From Bacillota bacterium (GTDB lineage: Bacteria > Bacillota > Clostridia > Caldicoprobacterales > Xylanivirgaceae), in contig JAMOAB010000170.1 in NCBI GenBank assembly GCA_023621995.1, positions 1 through 57,947 on the forward strand: DNA of 57,947 nt, given 5' to 3'. Below the pieces are notes generated by a model. It made no database searches and was not told the DNA's origin. It was given only the letters and a program-made list of their open reading frames with translations. Position 1 is the stretch's first letter; every line of letters starts with the position of its first letter. Of the stretch, positions 9,286 to 18,545 are shown in pieces. Both the position numbers and the translations under genes were made by a program.

Positions 9286-9320
9286 ATATATCTCTCCTCA
9301 AAATATTTTAGCTAAGATAC

Positions 9321-10460
9321 TTATTTATCATCATCATCTTCCCACACTCCAGATAACTTGCTCTTGACTTCTTTACCACCTGAACTGATAAAAAGATATC
9401 CTACAATACCGATGACAAGTACAACAAACAACCATAATATCCCTCTACTACTGCCCTTGGTCTTCTCATAATTTATAGGCGTAGTCTTGTATTCTTTGGT
9501 TGGTTTCTCCACGGACTTTATAGTACCTCCAAATATACTTTTTGATACTACATCTGCCAAAAAATTTGTGGATGTCTGGGCAGCCCCTTTGTCATTTTCA
9601 TAGGTCCCTACCTCAAATAGTAGAGAACGAGGTGAAAGCTCTTGATTATACATTCCTCCACCTATATATATATCTTTTATAAGTCCAGGATACGTCTTAT
9701 CAGCCACAGCCTTTATCTTATATGCCAATTCCTCATTAGCTTGTCTATTTTGGTTTCTTCTACCTACAACTATCCTAACCTTTGTAGCAGGTTGTCCTCC
9801 TAGGGTTAGATCATACTCACTTTTCGGTACTGCGTCCCTATGGATATCAAATATGGCAGCAACTGGTTGTTTTGATTTTATAAGTTGTATGGCAGTATTT
9901 CTTGAGCGCCTATATGCGCCAGCATCGTGAGGATCATGGGGAGTTTTATCTATATAAGCATTAACTCCATAAGATTGTAAATTATCTTTAAATGATTGGG
10001 CTACATCAAAAATACCCCCTCCACCCCTAATACTTGCTGCACCATCGCTAGGAACATACGACTCATCACTATGGGTACAATATATGAGTATATTGGCATC
10101 TTTATCAGATACAACTACTGGCAACACGTCAGTGTACTTCGATGATGTTTCATCTTTCTTAACTTCTTCTATATCAGGTAATACAACATTCCCCAATAAC
10201 TTTGCACTTGCCACCCTATTTTCTTTATCGATAGAAGATATTCTATAATGCCTATTATCACCAGTTATATATTCATCATCTACAAAGAGTTCTCTTCCAA
10301 TTAAAGTAAGGACATCTCCTCCATCTTCCATTATAGTATAATATCCCATCTCTTCTTCATACCAATCGTCTGCTATGGCATAGTCCATAAGTATATTAGA
10401 CGATATTACAATTGCTATAAGCAATAGGCCTAGCCTTTTTACCCTCTTATTACTTATCAT
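9321..10460 (-). CDS. spoIIP: Stage II sporulation protein P-type cell wall hydrolase
   Basis: SpoIIP is a peptidoglycan amidase/endopeptidase that works with SpoIID and SpoIIM in septal thinning and engulfment. The 379-residue product has an N-terminal signal/membrane segment (about 9-30), then the SpoIIP catalytic domain with IYCTHSDESYVPSDG (about 126-140), FDIHRDA (about 205-211) and a conserved GGGMYNQELSPRSLLFEVG stretch holding the expected metal and catalytic His/Glu residues. A second hydrophobic helix (about 345-362) lies near the C-terminus, followed by an acidic tail; I do not expect this in B. subtilis SpoIIP. It overlaps the DUF1614 gene by 11 bases. A paralogue of the main SpoIIP is possible if another copy exists elsewhere. 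Confidence 0.9.
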   Translation of the reverse strand: MISNKRVKRLGLLLIAIVISSNILMDYAIADDWYEEEMGYYTIMEDGGDVLTLIGRELFVDDEYITGDNRHYRISSIDKENRVASAKLLGNVVLPDIEEVKKDETSSKYTDVLPVVVSDKDANILIYCTHSDESYVPSDGAASIRGGGGIFDVAQSFKDNLQSYGVNAYIDKTPHDPHDAGAYRRSRNTAIQLIKSKQPVAAIFDIHRDAVPKSEYDLTLGGQPATKVRIVVGRRNQNRQANEELAYKIKAVADKTYPGLIKDIYIGGGMYNQELSPRSLLFEVGTYENDKGAAQTSTNFLADVVSKSIFGGTIKSVEKPTKEYKTTPINYEKTKGSSRGILWLFVVLVIGIVGYLFISSGGKEVKSKLSGVWEDDDDK

Positions 10461-11157
10461 GACTATCTCTCTCCTCTTCTTTTTTATAAGATTCTAAATT
10501 TGGGTCAAGCTCCTCTGAAAATTCGCCATGATTGAATGTAAGCCTCTTCTTCTCCGTGCCGCCCTGCAACTTCTCCCTAAACTCGCCTATAAGTTCTGAA
10601 AGTATGACAGCTAGAAGCCCTGATATTACAACAGCATCTACTGCCCCTCCTGCACCTAGTTTAACAGGGCTTGGTATGTCCATAATCACATTCTCTACTC
10701 CTTGCGCAATATCTGCAAGTAGTATTCCCATGACGCCGGCAATAAATGAAGCCCGCCTTGATCTACCTAGAAGATATCCAACTATGCCTGCTACAACTCC
10801 ATAGACATAGTTAGGATCTACTACCATTGTCTCCGGTTCTGCTGGCAGCAATCTGCCAACTAAAAATACTGCCACACCTGCTATTAGAGATGCCATTATA
10901 GATCTCACTTTTTCTCTAGTGGTTCCAGCCTTTACATATAGGTATACCACTAATATAAATGGTACAATTGCACCTCCAATGTTTATAGAGAACCTCTGCC
11001 CTAGGGGAATATCTGGCAGTAGTCCCCCTATAAATATGGCCAACATAAATATTACTGCGCCTTTATCGCTAAGTCTCATCCTGTCTAATATGTTCTGTCC
11101 CACACCAAATAGTATGAGAATTGTCATAAGTACTAGCATTGTCAATCCAAAAGACAT
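10450..11157 (-). CDS. DUF1614 family integral membrane protein
   Basis: A 235-residue, very hydrophobic protein with about seven to eight membrane segments and a charged cytoplasmic-looking tail of about 45 residues. The Gly-rich pattern LSDKGAVIFML, GLLPDIPLG, NIGGAIVPFILVVYLYVKA, VVAGIVGYLLGRSRRASFIAGV and GAGGAVDAVVISGLLAVILSE fits DUF1614, a family often found just upstream of a SpoIIP gene in clostridia. It is the first gene of the run leading to spoIVA, and the terminator of the pst operon ends just before it. Its last 11 bases overlap spoIIP, so the two are translated together. Possibly a partner of SpoIIP in the mother-cell membrane; this is an inference from position. Confidence 0.78.
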   Translation of the reverse strand: MSFGLTMLVLMTILILFGVGQNILDRMRLSDKGAVIFMLAIFIGGLLPDIPLGQRFSINIGGAIVPFILVVYLYVKAGTTREKVRSIMASLIAGVAVFLVGRLLPAEPETMVVDPNYVYGVVAGIVGYLLGRSRRASFIAGVMGILLADIAQGVENVIMDIPSPVKLGAGGAVDAVVISGLLAVILSELIGEFREKLQGGTEKKRLTFNHGEFSEELDPNLESYKKEEERDSHDK

Positions 11158-11230
11158 ATTCTACACTCCTCATAGCCCATTTTGTTATCTTAGCTTTCCC
11201 AAAGTCTTATATATGTATTCTATTAAAGAC

Positions 11231-11257
11231 AAAAAAAAAGAGCCCTTGTTGTGGGCT
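11231..11257 (-). terminator. Terminator of the pst-phoU operon
   Basis: On the minus strand AGCCC and GGGCT pair around ACAACAA and are followed by CTTTTTTTTT. It lies 18 bases past the phoU stop codon. Confidence 0.85.
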
Positions 11258-11274
11258 GGAGATTTTGTAGCTAA

Positions 11275-11931
11275 TTAATTTAATTCTTTCTTCTCACCAG
11301 TTACAATATATATTATCCATTCGCATATATTGGTAGCATGATCCGCAATTCGTTCAAGATATTTTGCCACCAATAAAAAATTGGTAGACTGATATATGTT
11401 CTCACTGTCTACTTTCATATATTCTAATAATTCATCAAATAAATCCTCATAGATATTGTCTACTATATCGTCGCGAGTACATACATCTGTAGCTAACACT
11501 ACATCCTTATCTACATAGGCCTTTAGTGCATCTCTCACCATATCCAATCCAATATCAGCCATTTTAGGTATATCTATTATGGCTTTCATATATGATTCAT
11601 TGGCCAATCTTATTGCTATCTTATTTATATCCACCCCATGATCTGCCATGCGTTCTATATCTGTTATAATCTTTAAACTAGCATGGATAAGTCTCAAGTC
11701 TTTGGCCACTGGCTGCTCAGTTGCAATGAGCCTGACACATCTATCCTCAATGTCAAAGGCAAAATTATTGATATCCTCATCTTTTTCTATAGTCACTTCC
11801 GCCAATTCCACATTTTGATCTACCAATGCCTCAATTGAGCTATTTAATAACTCTTCCATCATACTTCCCATATCTAATATATGTCTCTCCAGCTCCTTAA
11901 GCTGCCTAGAATATTGATAACGCGCACTCAA
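11275..11931 (-). CDS. phoU: Phosphate signalling protein PhoU
   Basis: PhoU links the PstSCAB transporter to the PhoR kinase and dampens the response when phosphate is plentiful. The 218-residue protein has the twofold PhoU repeat: DEDINNFAFDIEDRC and ERMADHGVDINK in the first half, and CTRDDIVDNIYEDLFDE and ERIADHATNICEW in the second, which carry the metal-binding acidic motifs. The start is TTG at 11931 with AAAGGAGAG upstream; there is no ATG that keeps the N-terminus. It is the last gene of the pst operon, 17 bases after pstB, followed by a strong terminator. Regulated with the operon by the Pho boxes upstream of pstS. Confidence 0.96.
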   Translation of the reverse strand: MSARYQYSRQLKELERHILDMGSMMEELLNSSIEALVDQNVELAEVTIEKDEDINNFAFDIEDRCVRLIATEQPVAKDLRLIHASLKIITDIERMADHGVDINKIAIRLANESYMKAIIDIPKMADIGLDMVRDALKAYVDKDVVLATDVCTRDDIVDNIYEDLFDELLEYMKVDSENIYQSTNFLLVAKYLERIADHATNICEWIIYIVTGEKKELN

Positions 11932-11948
11932 AAATATCTCTCCTTTCG

Positions 11949-12707
11949 TTAGCCAAACCTTCCAGTTATATATTCTTCCGTTCTCTTATCTTTTGGATTA
12001 TAAAATATATCTTCAGTGGAGCCCATCTCCACTATTTCACCATTTAGAAAAAACACAGTGAAATCCGAAACCCTTGCTGCCTGTTGCATATTATGAGTAA
12101 CTATCACTATTGTGTAATGCTCCTTTAACTCTCTTATGAGATCTTCTATCTGCACAGTAGACACTGGATCCAGTGCAGAAGTAGGCTCATCCATTAGCAC
12201 CACATCCGGCTCTACTGCCATAACCCTAGCTAGACACAAGCGCTGCTGTTGCCCTCCCGATAGGGATAGAGCGTCTTTATTTAGTCTGTCTTTTACCTCA
12301 TCCCATAGGGCAGCCTTTTTTAAGCTTTCTTCCACTATATGATCAAGTCTCTTTTTACTTTTAATTCCATGAATCCTAGGCCCATATGCCACATTATTAT
12401 ATATGGACATGGGAAATACATTAGAGGCTTGAAAGACCATTCCAACCTGTTTTCTAAGGGTTATGACATCATAGCCACTATATATATCTTTTCCATCGTA
12501 TAGTACCCTACCTTCTATACCTATATTGGGAACTAGGTCGTTCATGCGATTTAATGTCTTTAAAAAAGTAGATTTACCGCAGCCAGAGGGACCTATAAGT
12601 GCTGTGACTTTGTTTTCTATTATATCCATATTTACATTGTGAAGAGCTTTAAAATTGCCATAGCTTACTGTTAAATCTCTTATATTAAATTTTACTGCCT
12701 CACTCAT
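11949..12707 (-). CDS. pstB: Phosphate ABC transporter ATP-binding protein PstB
   Basis: ATPase subunit that powers phosphate import with PstA, PstC and PstS on the inner face of the membrane. The 252-residue protein has Walker [10 protein letters not shown] (residues about 39-47), the Q-loop [13 protein letters not shown], the signature [13 protein letters not shown], Walker [14 protein letters not shown] and the H-switch IVTHNM. These and the length are typical of PstB rather than other ABC ATPases. It overlaps the end of pstA by 8 bases, and phoU follows 17 bases on. Confidence 0.97.
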   Translation of the reverse strand: MSEAVKFNIRDLTVSYGNFKALHNVNMDIIENKVTALIGPSGCGKSTFLKTLNRMNDLVPNIGIEGRVLYDGKDIYSGYDVITLRKQVGMVFQASNVFPMSIYNNVAYGPRIHGIKSKKRLDHIVEESLKKAALWDEVKDRLNKDALSLSGGQQQRLCLARVMAVEPDVVLMDEPTSALDPVSTVQIEDLIRELKEHYTIVIVTHNMQQAARVSDFTVFFLNGEIVEMGSTEDIFYNPKDKRTEEYITGRFG

Positions 12708-13527
12708 CTACAATCGTCCTCCTCTTTATTAGCCGATTACTTGCCATATTTATGATCAATATAATAATTATTAGTACATTTGCAGTGGCAAAGGCACGTT
12801 CAAAGGAGATACCCTCTTTCGTCAATAAATATAGGTGGGTAGATAGGACTCTAGCAGATGAAGATAGGCTGTCTGCCAACCTATAGTCTGTGCCCATTGT
12901 AAATGTCAAGGCCGCTGTCTCCCCTATAATACGCCCTATGGCCAGTACGACTCCCGCAAGAATACCTGGCAAGGCACTGGGTAATACTACTCTCTTTACA
13001 GTATCCCATTTTGTAGCGCCAAGGGCTAAACTGCCCTCTCGATAGGATATGGGAACTGCATTTATGGCCTCCACTGAAGTCTTTATTATAGTGGGAAGCA
13101 CCATTATAGAGAGGGTAAGACTTCCCGATAAGAGACCTACCCCAAGCTTTAAATAGTTACTAAAGAATATGAATCCAAATAGTCCAAATATTATAGAAGG
13201 TATACCAGCTAATGTGTCTATGCTAAATTTAATGGCTGTAACTGATCTCCTTTGACCTGCATATTCCGATATATATATGGACGCCCCCAGTCCTATAGGT
13301 ACGCAAAATATCAAAGTTAACACTATCATAAATATGGTATTTGCTATTATAGTGGAAATTCCACCTTCCTTGCCTGCCTTTTTAGGAGCTTGAAATAAAA
13401 AGTTTATTATTCCATCTTCGTCTTCCACTACAAATTTTAATCCATTTACTAGCATATAGCCTAATATGGCTACCAATATGCCTATGGTTATAATAGTCGC
13501 CATCCATATCAAGTATTTCTTAATCAT
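12700..13527 (-). CDS. pstA: Phosphate ABC transporter permease PstA
   Basis: Membrane permease of 275 residues with about six helices that forms the phosphate channel with PstC. It shows the EAA coupling-loop pattern [29 protein letters not shown] and the PstA-type segments [16 protein letters not shown] and [15 protein letters not shown]. Its start ATG overlaps the pstC stop as ATGA, and its end overlaps pstB, consistent with strict translational coupling of the transporter subunits. Confidence 0.96.
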   Translation of the reverse strand: MIKKYLIWMATIITIGILVAILGYMLVNGLKFVVEDEDGIINFLFQAPKKAGKEGGISTIIANTIFMIVLTLIFCVPIGLGASIYISEYAGQRRSVTAIKFSIDTLAGIPSIIFGLFGFIFFSNYLKLGVGLLSGSLTLSIMVLPTIIKTSVEAINAVPISYREGSLALGATKWDTVKRVVLPSALPGILAGVVLAIGRIIGETAALTFTMGTDYRLADSLSSSARVLSTHLYLLTKEGISFERAFATANVLIIIILIINMASNRLIKRRTIVDE

Positions 13528-14402
13528 ATATCCTTTTTCACCTTCTTTTGTATGACCTGTACAAATATATTTAGCAGCATTATAAATACAAACAGTACGC
13601 CACCAGTGGCAAAGAGAGCAGTTCTGTGCAGTCCCGATGCATAGCCCATATCTGTAGCTATATTCATGGTCAAAGTTCTTACCATAGACGTTAAACCTTT
13701 TGGCATTATAGGGGCATTGCCTCCTACCATGAGCACTGCCGTAGTCTCGCCTACGGCTCGTCCTATACCCAGGCCTATAGAGGCCAATATACCTGGCCTT
13801 GCTGCTGGCAATATCACTTTAAATATGGTCTGCCACTTAGAAGCTCCAAGTGATAAAGAGGCCTCCTTATAACCTTTGGGAACAGCAGATATGGCCACTT
13901 CTGAAATACTTATAATAGTAGGCAGTATCATTATTGCAAGGACTATGGAAGCAGACATCACACTATATCCACTGCCACCAAAGAGCTGCCTTACCTTAGG
14001 TGCTATGACCATGACCCCAAAAAATCCATATATAACTGATGGTATTCCAGCTAAAAGCTGAACTGCACTGCCCAATACCTCTGCCATCTTGGGAGTACTC
14101 ATTTCAGCCAAGAATATGGCAGTTGCTATACCAAGTGGGACTGCAATCACTAAAGCTCCAAAGGTCACATATAGGCTACCTATTATAAAAGACAATATGC
14201 CAAATCCTGGGTCTTTACGTGACGTAGGCAACCAGTGGGTACTAAATAGAAAGTCAGACAATCTTACTTCTTTGAATAGGGGTAGAGCTGAAACTAATAC
14301 AAAAATAGTGATTATAACTACAGCTGCCACACATAGAAGGGCACATATAAATAGAACGATCTCTATATAGCTTTGATGCTCTTTTTTCTCTCTACCTAGC
14401 AT
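13524..14402 (-). CDS. pstC: Phosphate ABC transporter permease PstC
   Basis: Second permease subunit, 292 residues with about six membrane helices. It shows LLAGIPSVIYGFFGVMVIAP, the EAA-type loop KEASLSLGASKWQTIFKVI and GRAVGETTAVLMVGGNAP, all typical of PstC. The frame continues upstream to a TTG at 14417, but the AGGAGGAG sequence there is the ribosome site for the ATG at 14402, which is the start chosen. That ATG lies one base after the pstS stop codon. The start MLGREKKEHQ gives a short cytoplasmic N-terminus before the first helix. Confidence 0.95.
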   Translation of the reverse strand: MLGREKKEHQSYIEIVLFICALLCVAAVVIITIFVLVSALPLFKEVRLSDFLFSTHWLPTSRKDPGFGILSFIIGSLYVTFGALVIAVPLGIATAIFLAEMSTPKMAEVLGSAVQLLAGIPSVIYGFFGVMVIAPKVRQLFGGSGYSVMSASIVLAIMILPTIISISEVAISAVPKGYKEASLSLGASKWQTIFKVILPAARPGILASIGLGIGRAVGETTAVLMVGGNAPIMPKGLTSMVRTLTMNIATDMGYASGLHRTALFATGGVLFVFIMLLNIFVQVIQKKVKKDI

Positions 14403-14403
14403 T

Positions 14404-15261
14404 TCACTCCTCCTCAAGTCCTATGAATCCATTTTCCTCTACTATTGCCTGTCCATCAGAAGAGAGGAGAAAATCTATAAACTGTGCCTCTATACTGTCT
14501 TTGGCTAAATCTTCTCTGTGTATTATATTCAGCTTTCTGGATATGGGATATTTCCCATCTATTACGTTTTCTTCAGTAGCCTCTATTTCGTCTATAGACA
14601 CTGGCACAGCTCCCGCATTTTTGGCCTCTTCTATATAGCCAAATCCACAATAACCTACTCCACCTGGAGTACTGCCTGCCTTTACAACCATATCTCCATT
14701 TGAATCAGTCACTATGGCTTCTTCCACAAACTGAGGATCTGATTCTCTACCTAGTACACTATCTAGGACCATCTCTTTGAAAGCAGATCTTGTCCCTGAA
14801 GCCTCGTCCCTATTTATCACTGTTATTTCCATATCATTGCCACCAACTTGACTCCAGTTGTCTATATCACCAGCAAATATGTTGGCAACTTGCTCTAGAG
14901 TAAGGTTTGAGACGCCTGCATCTTCATTTATAATGATGGCAATCCCATCTATTGCTATAGGTGTTGACACGATACCTTCACTTTTCTCTTCATCCTTTAA
15001 CTCTCTAGAGGCACCTGCCAAGGTATAGATGCCATCTTGTAGCCCCTTTATGCCGGCGCTAGATCCTTGAGCGTCATAGCTGAGTTTTACGTCCTGACCT
15101 TTTGGGCTAAATGATTCAATGGCCGTAGTGAATATAGGCTCTAGAGTTGTAGAACCTCCGAAAGAATAGTCCTCTCTGTCATTCGTAGAACATCCAGTTA
15201 TAAATACAATAGTTAAGATTGCAAAAAGTAAGAGTGGTAAAAATAGTTTAGTCTTTTTCAT
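14404..15261 (-). CDS. pstS: Phosphate-binding lipoprotein PstS
   Basis: Extracellular solute-binding subunit of the high-affinity phosphate transporter. It starts with a lipoprotein signal peptide ending in the lipobox ITGC (Cys24 is the lipidation site). The mature domain carries the phosphate-binding pattern GSTTLEPIF (about 36-44), YDAQGSSAGIKGL (about 62-74) and NRDEASGTRSAF (about 150-161). Length 285 is normal. GGAGGG ribosome site before the ATG. First gene of the operon; its leader begins just downstream of an array of Pho-box repeats and a TATAGT -10 element, so strong induction under phosphate starvation is expected. Confidence 0.96.
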   Translation of the reverse strand: MKKTKLFLPLLLFAILTIVFITGCSTNDREDYSFGGSTTLEPIFTTAIESFSPKGQDVKLSYDAQGSSAGIKGLQDGIYTLAGASRELKDEEKSEGIVSTPIAIDGIAIIINEDAGVSNLTLEQVANIFAGDIDNWSQVGGNDMEITVINRDEASGTRSAFKEMVLDSVLGRESDPQFVEEAIVTDSNGDMVVKAGSTPGGVGYCGFGYIEEAKNAGAVPVSIDEIEATEENVIDGKYPISRKLNIIHREDLAKDSIEAQFIDFLLSSDGQAIVEENGFIGLEEE

Positions 15262-15293
15262 TCATCATCCCTCCATAAGTTTTATTTGTCTCC

Positions 15294-15370
15294 ACTATAT
15301 AGCAGTGAAGTTAAATGCAAATAAAGCCTATGTTAAACCTATGTTAAATCTAGTTGTAACCATTTGTAGA
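15294..15370 (-). promoter_or_regulatory. Pho-box array and promoter of the pst operon
   Basis: Reading the minus strand, a series of 11-base units runs toward pstS: TTCTACAAATG, GTTACAACTAG, ATTTAACATAG, GTTTAACATAG, GCTTTATTTGC, ATTTAACTTCA. The TTAACA/TTACAA cores match the PhoP-binding TTNACA direct repeats known from Bacillus, with one helical-turn spacing. They occupy about 15309-15370. A -10 element TATAGT (15294-15299) follows, with the expected start near 15287 and a leader of about 26 bases. There is no good -35, as expected for a promoter that needs PhoP. The phoPR genes are encoded about 1-3 kb away. Confidence 0.75.
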
Positions 15371-15421
15371 ACTGTGAATAACATGCTAATAGTTGGAGCA
15401 ATGCAAGATAGGAGTGATATG

Positions 15422-16045
15422 ATGCTAGAATCCATATTGCTAGTAGCAGTACTATCCTTAGATGCCTTTGTGGCTAGTATGGCCTATGGAACAAATAAAA
15501 TCAAAGTTCCCTTTACATCAATATCTATTATCAACATAATCTGTGCGTCTTTCCTTGCTATATCTCTTTTCTTAGGCTCTATAGTAAAAAAGATCATACC
15601 AGGGGATATTACCGTAGTAATTAGTTCTATAATCTTAATGTGCTTGGGAGTATATTACCTATTGGAAAGTATTATTAAATCCTATATAGGTAGACATCTA
15701 AACCCAAATAAAAAGATAAAACTAAATTTATTTGATTTTCATCTCATAATAGATATATATGTAGATGAAACTAAAGCCGACTTTGACAACTCTAAGTATT
15801 TAAATTCAAAAGAGGCCCTGTATCTTGCAACAGCCCTATCCTTAGATTCTCTTGCCATAGGCTTTGGAAGTAGTTTAGGGGATATAAACTACCTAAGAGT
15901 CATACTATTATCCCTGATCTTCGATATGGTTGCAGTATCCACGGGACTATTTATAGGTAGAAAATTTGCAGAGAAGTCAAAAGTAAATATATCTTGGCTA
16001 GCTGGAGTAATCCTAATAATTTTAGCTATTTTAAAATGGAAATAA
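15422..16045 (+). CDS. ytaF: YtaF-type sporulation membrane protein (MntP-like fold)
   Basis: Membrane protein of 207 residues, with about six helices in two inverted halves. Each half holds the LSLDAF/LSLDSLAIG motif (near residues 11-16 and about 140-148), as in the YtaF family related to the manganese exporter MntP. YtaF is found in spore formers; transported ion unknown. The frame opens at 15305, but that stretch is the Pho-box array and codes for nothing conserved. ATAGGAGTGAT puts the start at ATG 15422 (15419 is also possible). It is divergent from pstS, so PhoP binding could affect it as well. Converges with phoR at a strong hairpin. Confidence 0.82.
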   Translation: MLESILLVAVLSLDAFVASMAYGTNKIKVPFTSISIINIICASFLAISLFLGSIVKKIIPGDITVVISSIILMCLGVYYLLESIIKSYIGRHLNPNKKIKLNLFDFHLIIDIYVDETKADFDNSKYLNSKEALYLATALSLDSLAIGFGSSLGDINYLRVILLSLIFDMVAVSTGLFIGRKFAEKSKVNISWLAGVILIILAILKWK

Positions 16046-16049
16046 AAAA

Positions 16050-16083
16050 GCAAACTTTAATTCACGAATGAATTAAAGTTTGC
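16050..16083 (-). terminator. Terminator at the end of phoR
   Basis: GCAAACTTTAATTCA (16050-16064) and its perfect complement (16069-16083) form a 15-bp stem with a CGAA loop. On the minus strand it is followed by TTTTTT, so it ends the phoPR transcript. The phoR stop codon is inside the stem. On the plus strand, after ytaF, there is no T-run. Confidence 0.85.
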
Positions 16084-17815
16084 TACTTAAATACTTAGGC
16101 AGAGATATGAAAAACTCTGTCCCTATCCCCTCTTCACTGCGAAGGTTGATGGTGCCATTCATGGAACTTATTGTATGTTTAACTATGGCCAATCCAAGGC
16201 CTGTGCCCCCCATCTTTCTAGATCTGCTCTTGTCTACTCTATAAAACCGTTCGAATATCCTAGGTATATGCTCTTTGGGAATACCTATACCTGTATCCCT
16301 TATCCGTATACTGACACTGTCGTACATACTCTCTACAGATACATATACCTGTCCACCTTCTGGTGTGTATTTTATTGCATTGTCCATGAGATTTATTATC
16401 ATGCGCTTTATATCGTCTCTATTGCCTTCCATCCAAATGGCAGGATTAGAGTATTCAAAGTGTATGTCAATATTCTTTTTTGCACTTTGAGTATGCATTA
16501 TAAGAACTACTTCTCCTATAACCTCAACTATATCTATGCTCTCGATGGTAGGTCTTCTGTCCTTAGACTCTAGCTCCGATAAGCTCAAAATGTCATCTGT
16601 AAACCTAGATAGTCTATCTGCCTCCACGTCTATTATCTGCAAAAATTTTTTCACTGTCTCCCTATCCTCTATGTCTATATGTTGAAGGGTCTCTACAAAA
16701 CCCTTTATAGACGTAACAGGAGTCTTAAGTTCGTGAGAGACATTGGCTATAAAGTCGGTGCGCATCTGTTCTAGCCGGCGTAGATCAGTAATATCTTGTA
16801 TCAATATTAGGGCGCCAGTATGTCCATCACTCTGATCTATAGGGGAGATGTTTATATTATATATCTTTTTATAAAAATCCTGTATTATAAGTTCTTTAGA
16901 CGTCTCTATACCCCTATATAGACAGTCGTCTAATGCGTTATCTATATCATCTATAATGCAATCTATATGTCTACCCTCAACATGATCTGTTATCTTAAAC
17001 ATATCCTGGGCCGCTTGGTTTATAAGTATTATACTCTTGTTTTCGTCTATAGCAATTATACCATCTGTAATACTAGTCAGAACTGCCTGCATCTTTATAT
17101 TGCTGTCATTTAATTTCTGTATATACGCATCCAGCTGATCTGCCATAAGATTAAATGAACTGGCCAAGACTTGTATTTCGCCTTTCGTATCTGTCTCCAT
17201 TCTGCCTTCAAAGTTGCCATCTGCCATCTGCTCGGCAAGACCTGTTATATCATATATGGGCTTGGTAACCTTTCTGGAAAATACATTGGCTTGACTTAGG
17301 GCTATTAAAAGGGCCAATACAAGCGCTAAAGACACGCCTCTACTCTGGCGATATATGTACTTATTTATATAATCTATAGACATGGCCAACCTTATGGCTC
17401 CAGCACGATCGTGTAGCGGAAGGGCTACATACATCATATCCGCATTAAAAGTGCTACTGTGTCTTATCGCTTTACCCAATTCTCCCTGTAGCGCTTTTTT
17501 GATCTCCGGCCGCTGACTATGGTTGGGCAGATTTTTTATATCTGCATCAGAATCAGCCATTACCCTTCCCTTATCATCCACTATGGTAACCCTCACATTA
17601 AATTCACTACGGAAATTCTTTGCAAAACTGTCTAGTTCATCCTCATCATATGTATCTAGAATATGGTCTCTTATCATAAGGGCATCATTTGAAAGTCTCT
17701 CTTCTATCATATTTAGATAATTACTTCTTGTAATCTTGAGAGGTATCAGTCCAGATATCACTATACATATGATTATTAGTACTATATAGGTAATAAATAT
17801 GTTTTTTCTCATCAT
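16073..17815 (-). CDS. phoR: Phosphate-type sensor histidine kinase PhoR
   Basis: The 580-residue membrane kinase has two hydrophobic segments (about 8-25 and 160-176) around an extracytoplasmic sensor region, a HAMP linker (about 177-230), a PAS domain (about 240-345), a HisKA domain with the phosphorylated His361 in NVSHELKTPVTSIKG, and a HATPase domain with NLMDNAIKYTPEGG, DTGIGIP and GGTGLGLAIVKH. This is the PhoR architecture. It overlaps phoP by 4 bases (ATGA). The nearby pst operon, phoU and Pho-box array support a phosphate role over the similar WalK type. The strong hairpin at 16050 covers its end. Confidence 0.92.
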   Translation of the reverse strand: MMRKNIFITYIVLIIICIVISGLIPLKITRSNYLNMIEERLSNDALMIRDHILDTYDEDELDSFAKNFRSEFNVRVTIVDDKGRVMADSDADIKNLPNHSQRPEIKKALQGELGKAIRHSSTFNADMMYVALPLHDRAGAIRLAMSIDYINKYIYRQSRGVSLALVLALLIALSQANVFSRKVTKPIYDITGLAEQMADGNFEGRMETDTKGEIQVLASSFNLMADQLDAYIQKLNDSNIKMQAVLTSITDGIIAIDENKSIILINQAAQDMFKITDHVEGRHIDCIIDDIDNALDDCLYRGIETSKELIIQDFYKKIYNINISPIDQSDGHTGALILIQDITDLRRLEQMRTDFIANVSHELKTPVTSIKGFVETLQHIDIEDRETVKKFLQIIDVEADRLSRFTDDILSLSELESKDRRPTIESIDIVEVIGEVVLIMHTQSAKKNIDIHFEYSNPAIWMEGNRDDIKRMIINLMDNAIKYTPEGGQVYVSVESMYDSVSIRIRDTGIGIPKEHIPRIFERFYRVDKSRSRKMGGTGLGLAIVKHTISSMNGTINLRSEEGIGTEFFISLPKYLSSKL

Positions 17816-18519
17816 GCATCACCATTTAGATTGAACTTATAGCCTACCCCTCTTACCGTCTCTATAAAGTCTAAATCTTCACCTATTTTTTTGCGAAGAT
17901 TTCTAATGTGTACATCTACAGTGCGAGTATCTCCATAATAACCATAGCCCCATATACTATCTAAGATAGCATCTCGAGTCAAGACCTTGCCCTTGTTTAA
18001 GACCAACATCTTTAGAAGTTCAAACTCCTTTAAAGTAAGGTCCAACTTTTCACCGTCTCTACACACCTCATAGCTGGAACTATCAATAGTGAGAGGACCT
18101 GCTATTATAGGTGCCTGGCCATCAGTCGGCTGCATTAAAAGATCTGTCCGTCGCAATTGGGCCTTTGCCCTAGCCACAAGCTCTCGTACACTAAAGGGCT
18201 TAGTCACATAGTCATCAGCTCCAAGCTCTAAGCCTATGACCTTGTCTAACTCTGTCCCCTTGGCAGTGAGCATTATTATGGGTATGAGCCTGGTCCGCTG
18301 ATTTTTCTTTAAAATACGACATACTTCTAAGCCATCTATACCCGGTAGCATTAAATCCAGTATTATTATATCTGGTAACTCTCTTTTACATATATTGAGG
18401 CATTCCTCCCCTGTTGTGACAGCCAGTACATCAAAGCCTTCCCGCTCAAAATTGAATTTCAGTAGTTCTAATATATGTTCTTCATCATCTACTAATAACA
18501 CTGTATTTTTATTAGTCAT
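17812..18519 (-). CDS. phoP: OmpR-family response regulator PhoP
   Basis: Response regulator of 235 residues: receiver domain (about 7-120, acidic pocket D11-D12, phospho-acceptor D55 in IILDLMLPG, K at LTAKG) and a winged-helix DNA-binding domain (about 140-232, LTLKEFELLKMLVLNKGKVL and TVDVHIRNLRKKIG). The frame runs up to 18549, but AAGGAG eight bases before the ATG at 18519 and the usual short N-terminus favour MTNKNTVLLVDDE. It lies between pgeF and phoR in an overlapping gene run. Likely activates the pst operon through the 11-bp repeats at 15309-15370 and may act on ytaF and its own operon. Confidence 0.93.
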   Translation of the reverse strand: MTNKNTVLLVDDEEHILELLKFNFEREGFDVLAVTTGEECLNICKRELPDIIILDLMLPGIDGLEVCRILKKNQRTRLIPIIMLTAKGTELDKVIGLELGADDYVTKPFSVRELVARAKAQLRRTDLLMQPTDGQAPIIAGPLTIDSSSYEVCRDGEKLDLTLKEFELLKMLVLNKGKVLTRDAILDSIWGYGYYGDTRTVDVHIRNLRKKIGEDLDFIETVRGVGYKFNLNGDA

Positions 18520-18545
18520 CTTCATAACTCCTTGTCCATGAACCA

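Noticed and set aside
15305-15421. An N-terminal extension of ytaF of 39 residues.
   Set aside because: That stretch is the Pho-box array read as codons, has no conserved residues and no ribosome site; AGGAGTGAT supports the start at 15422.
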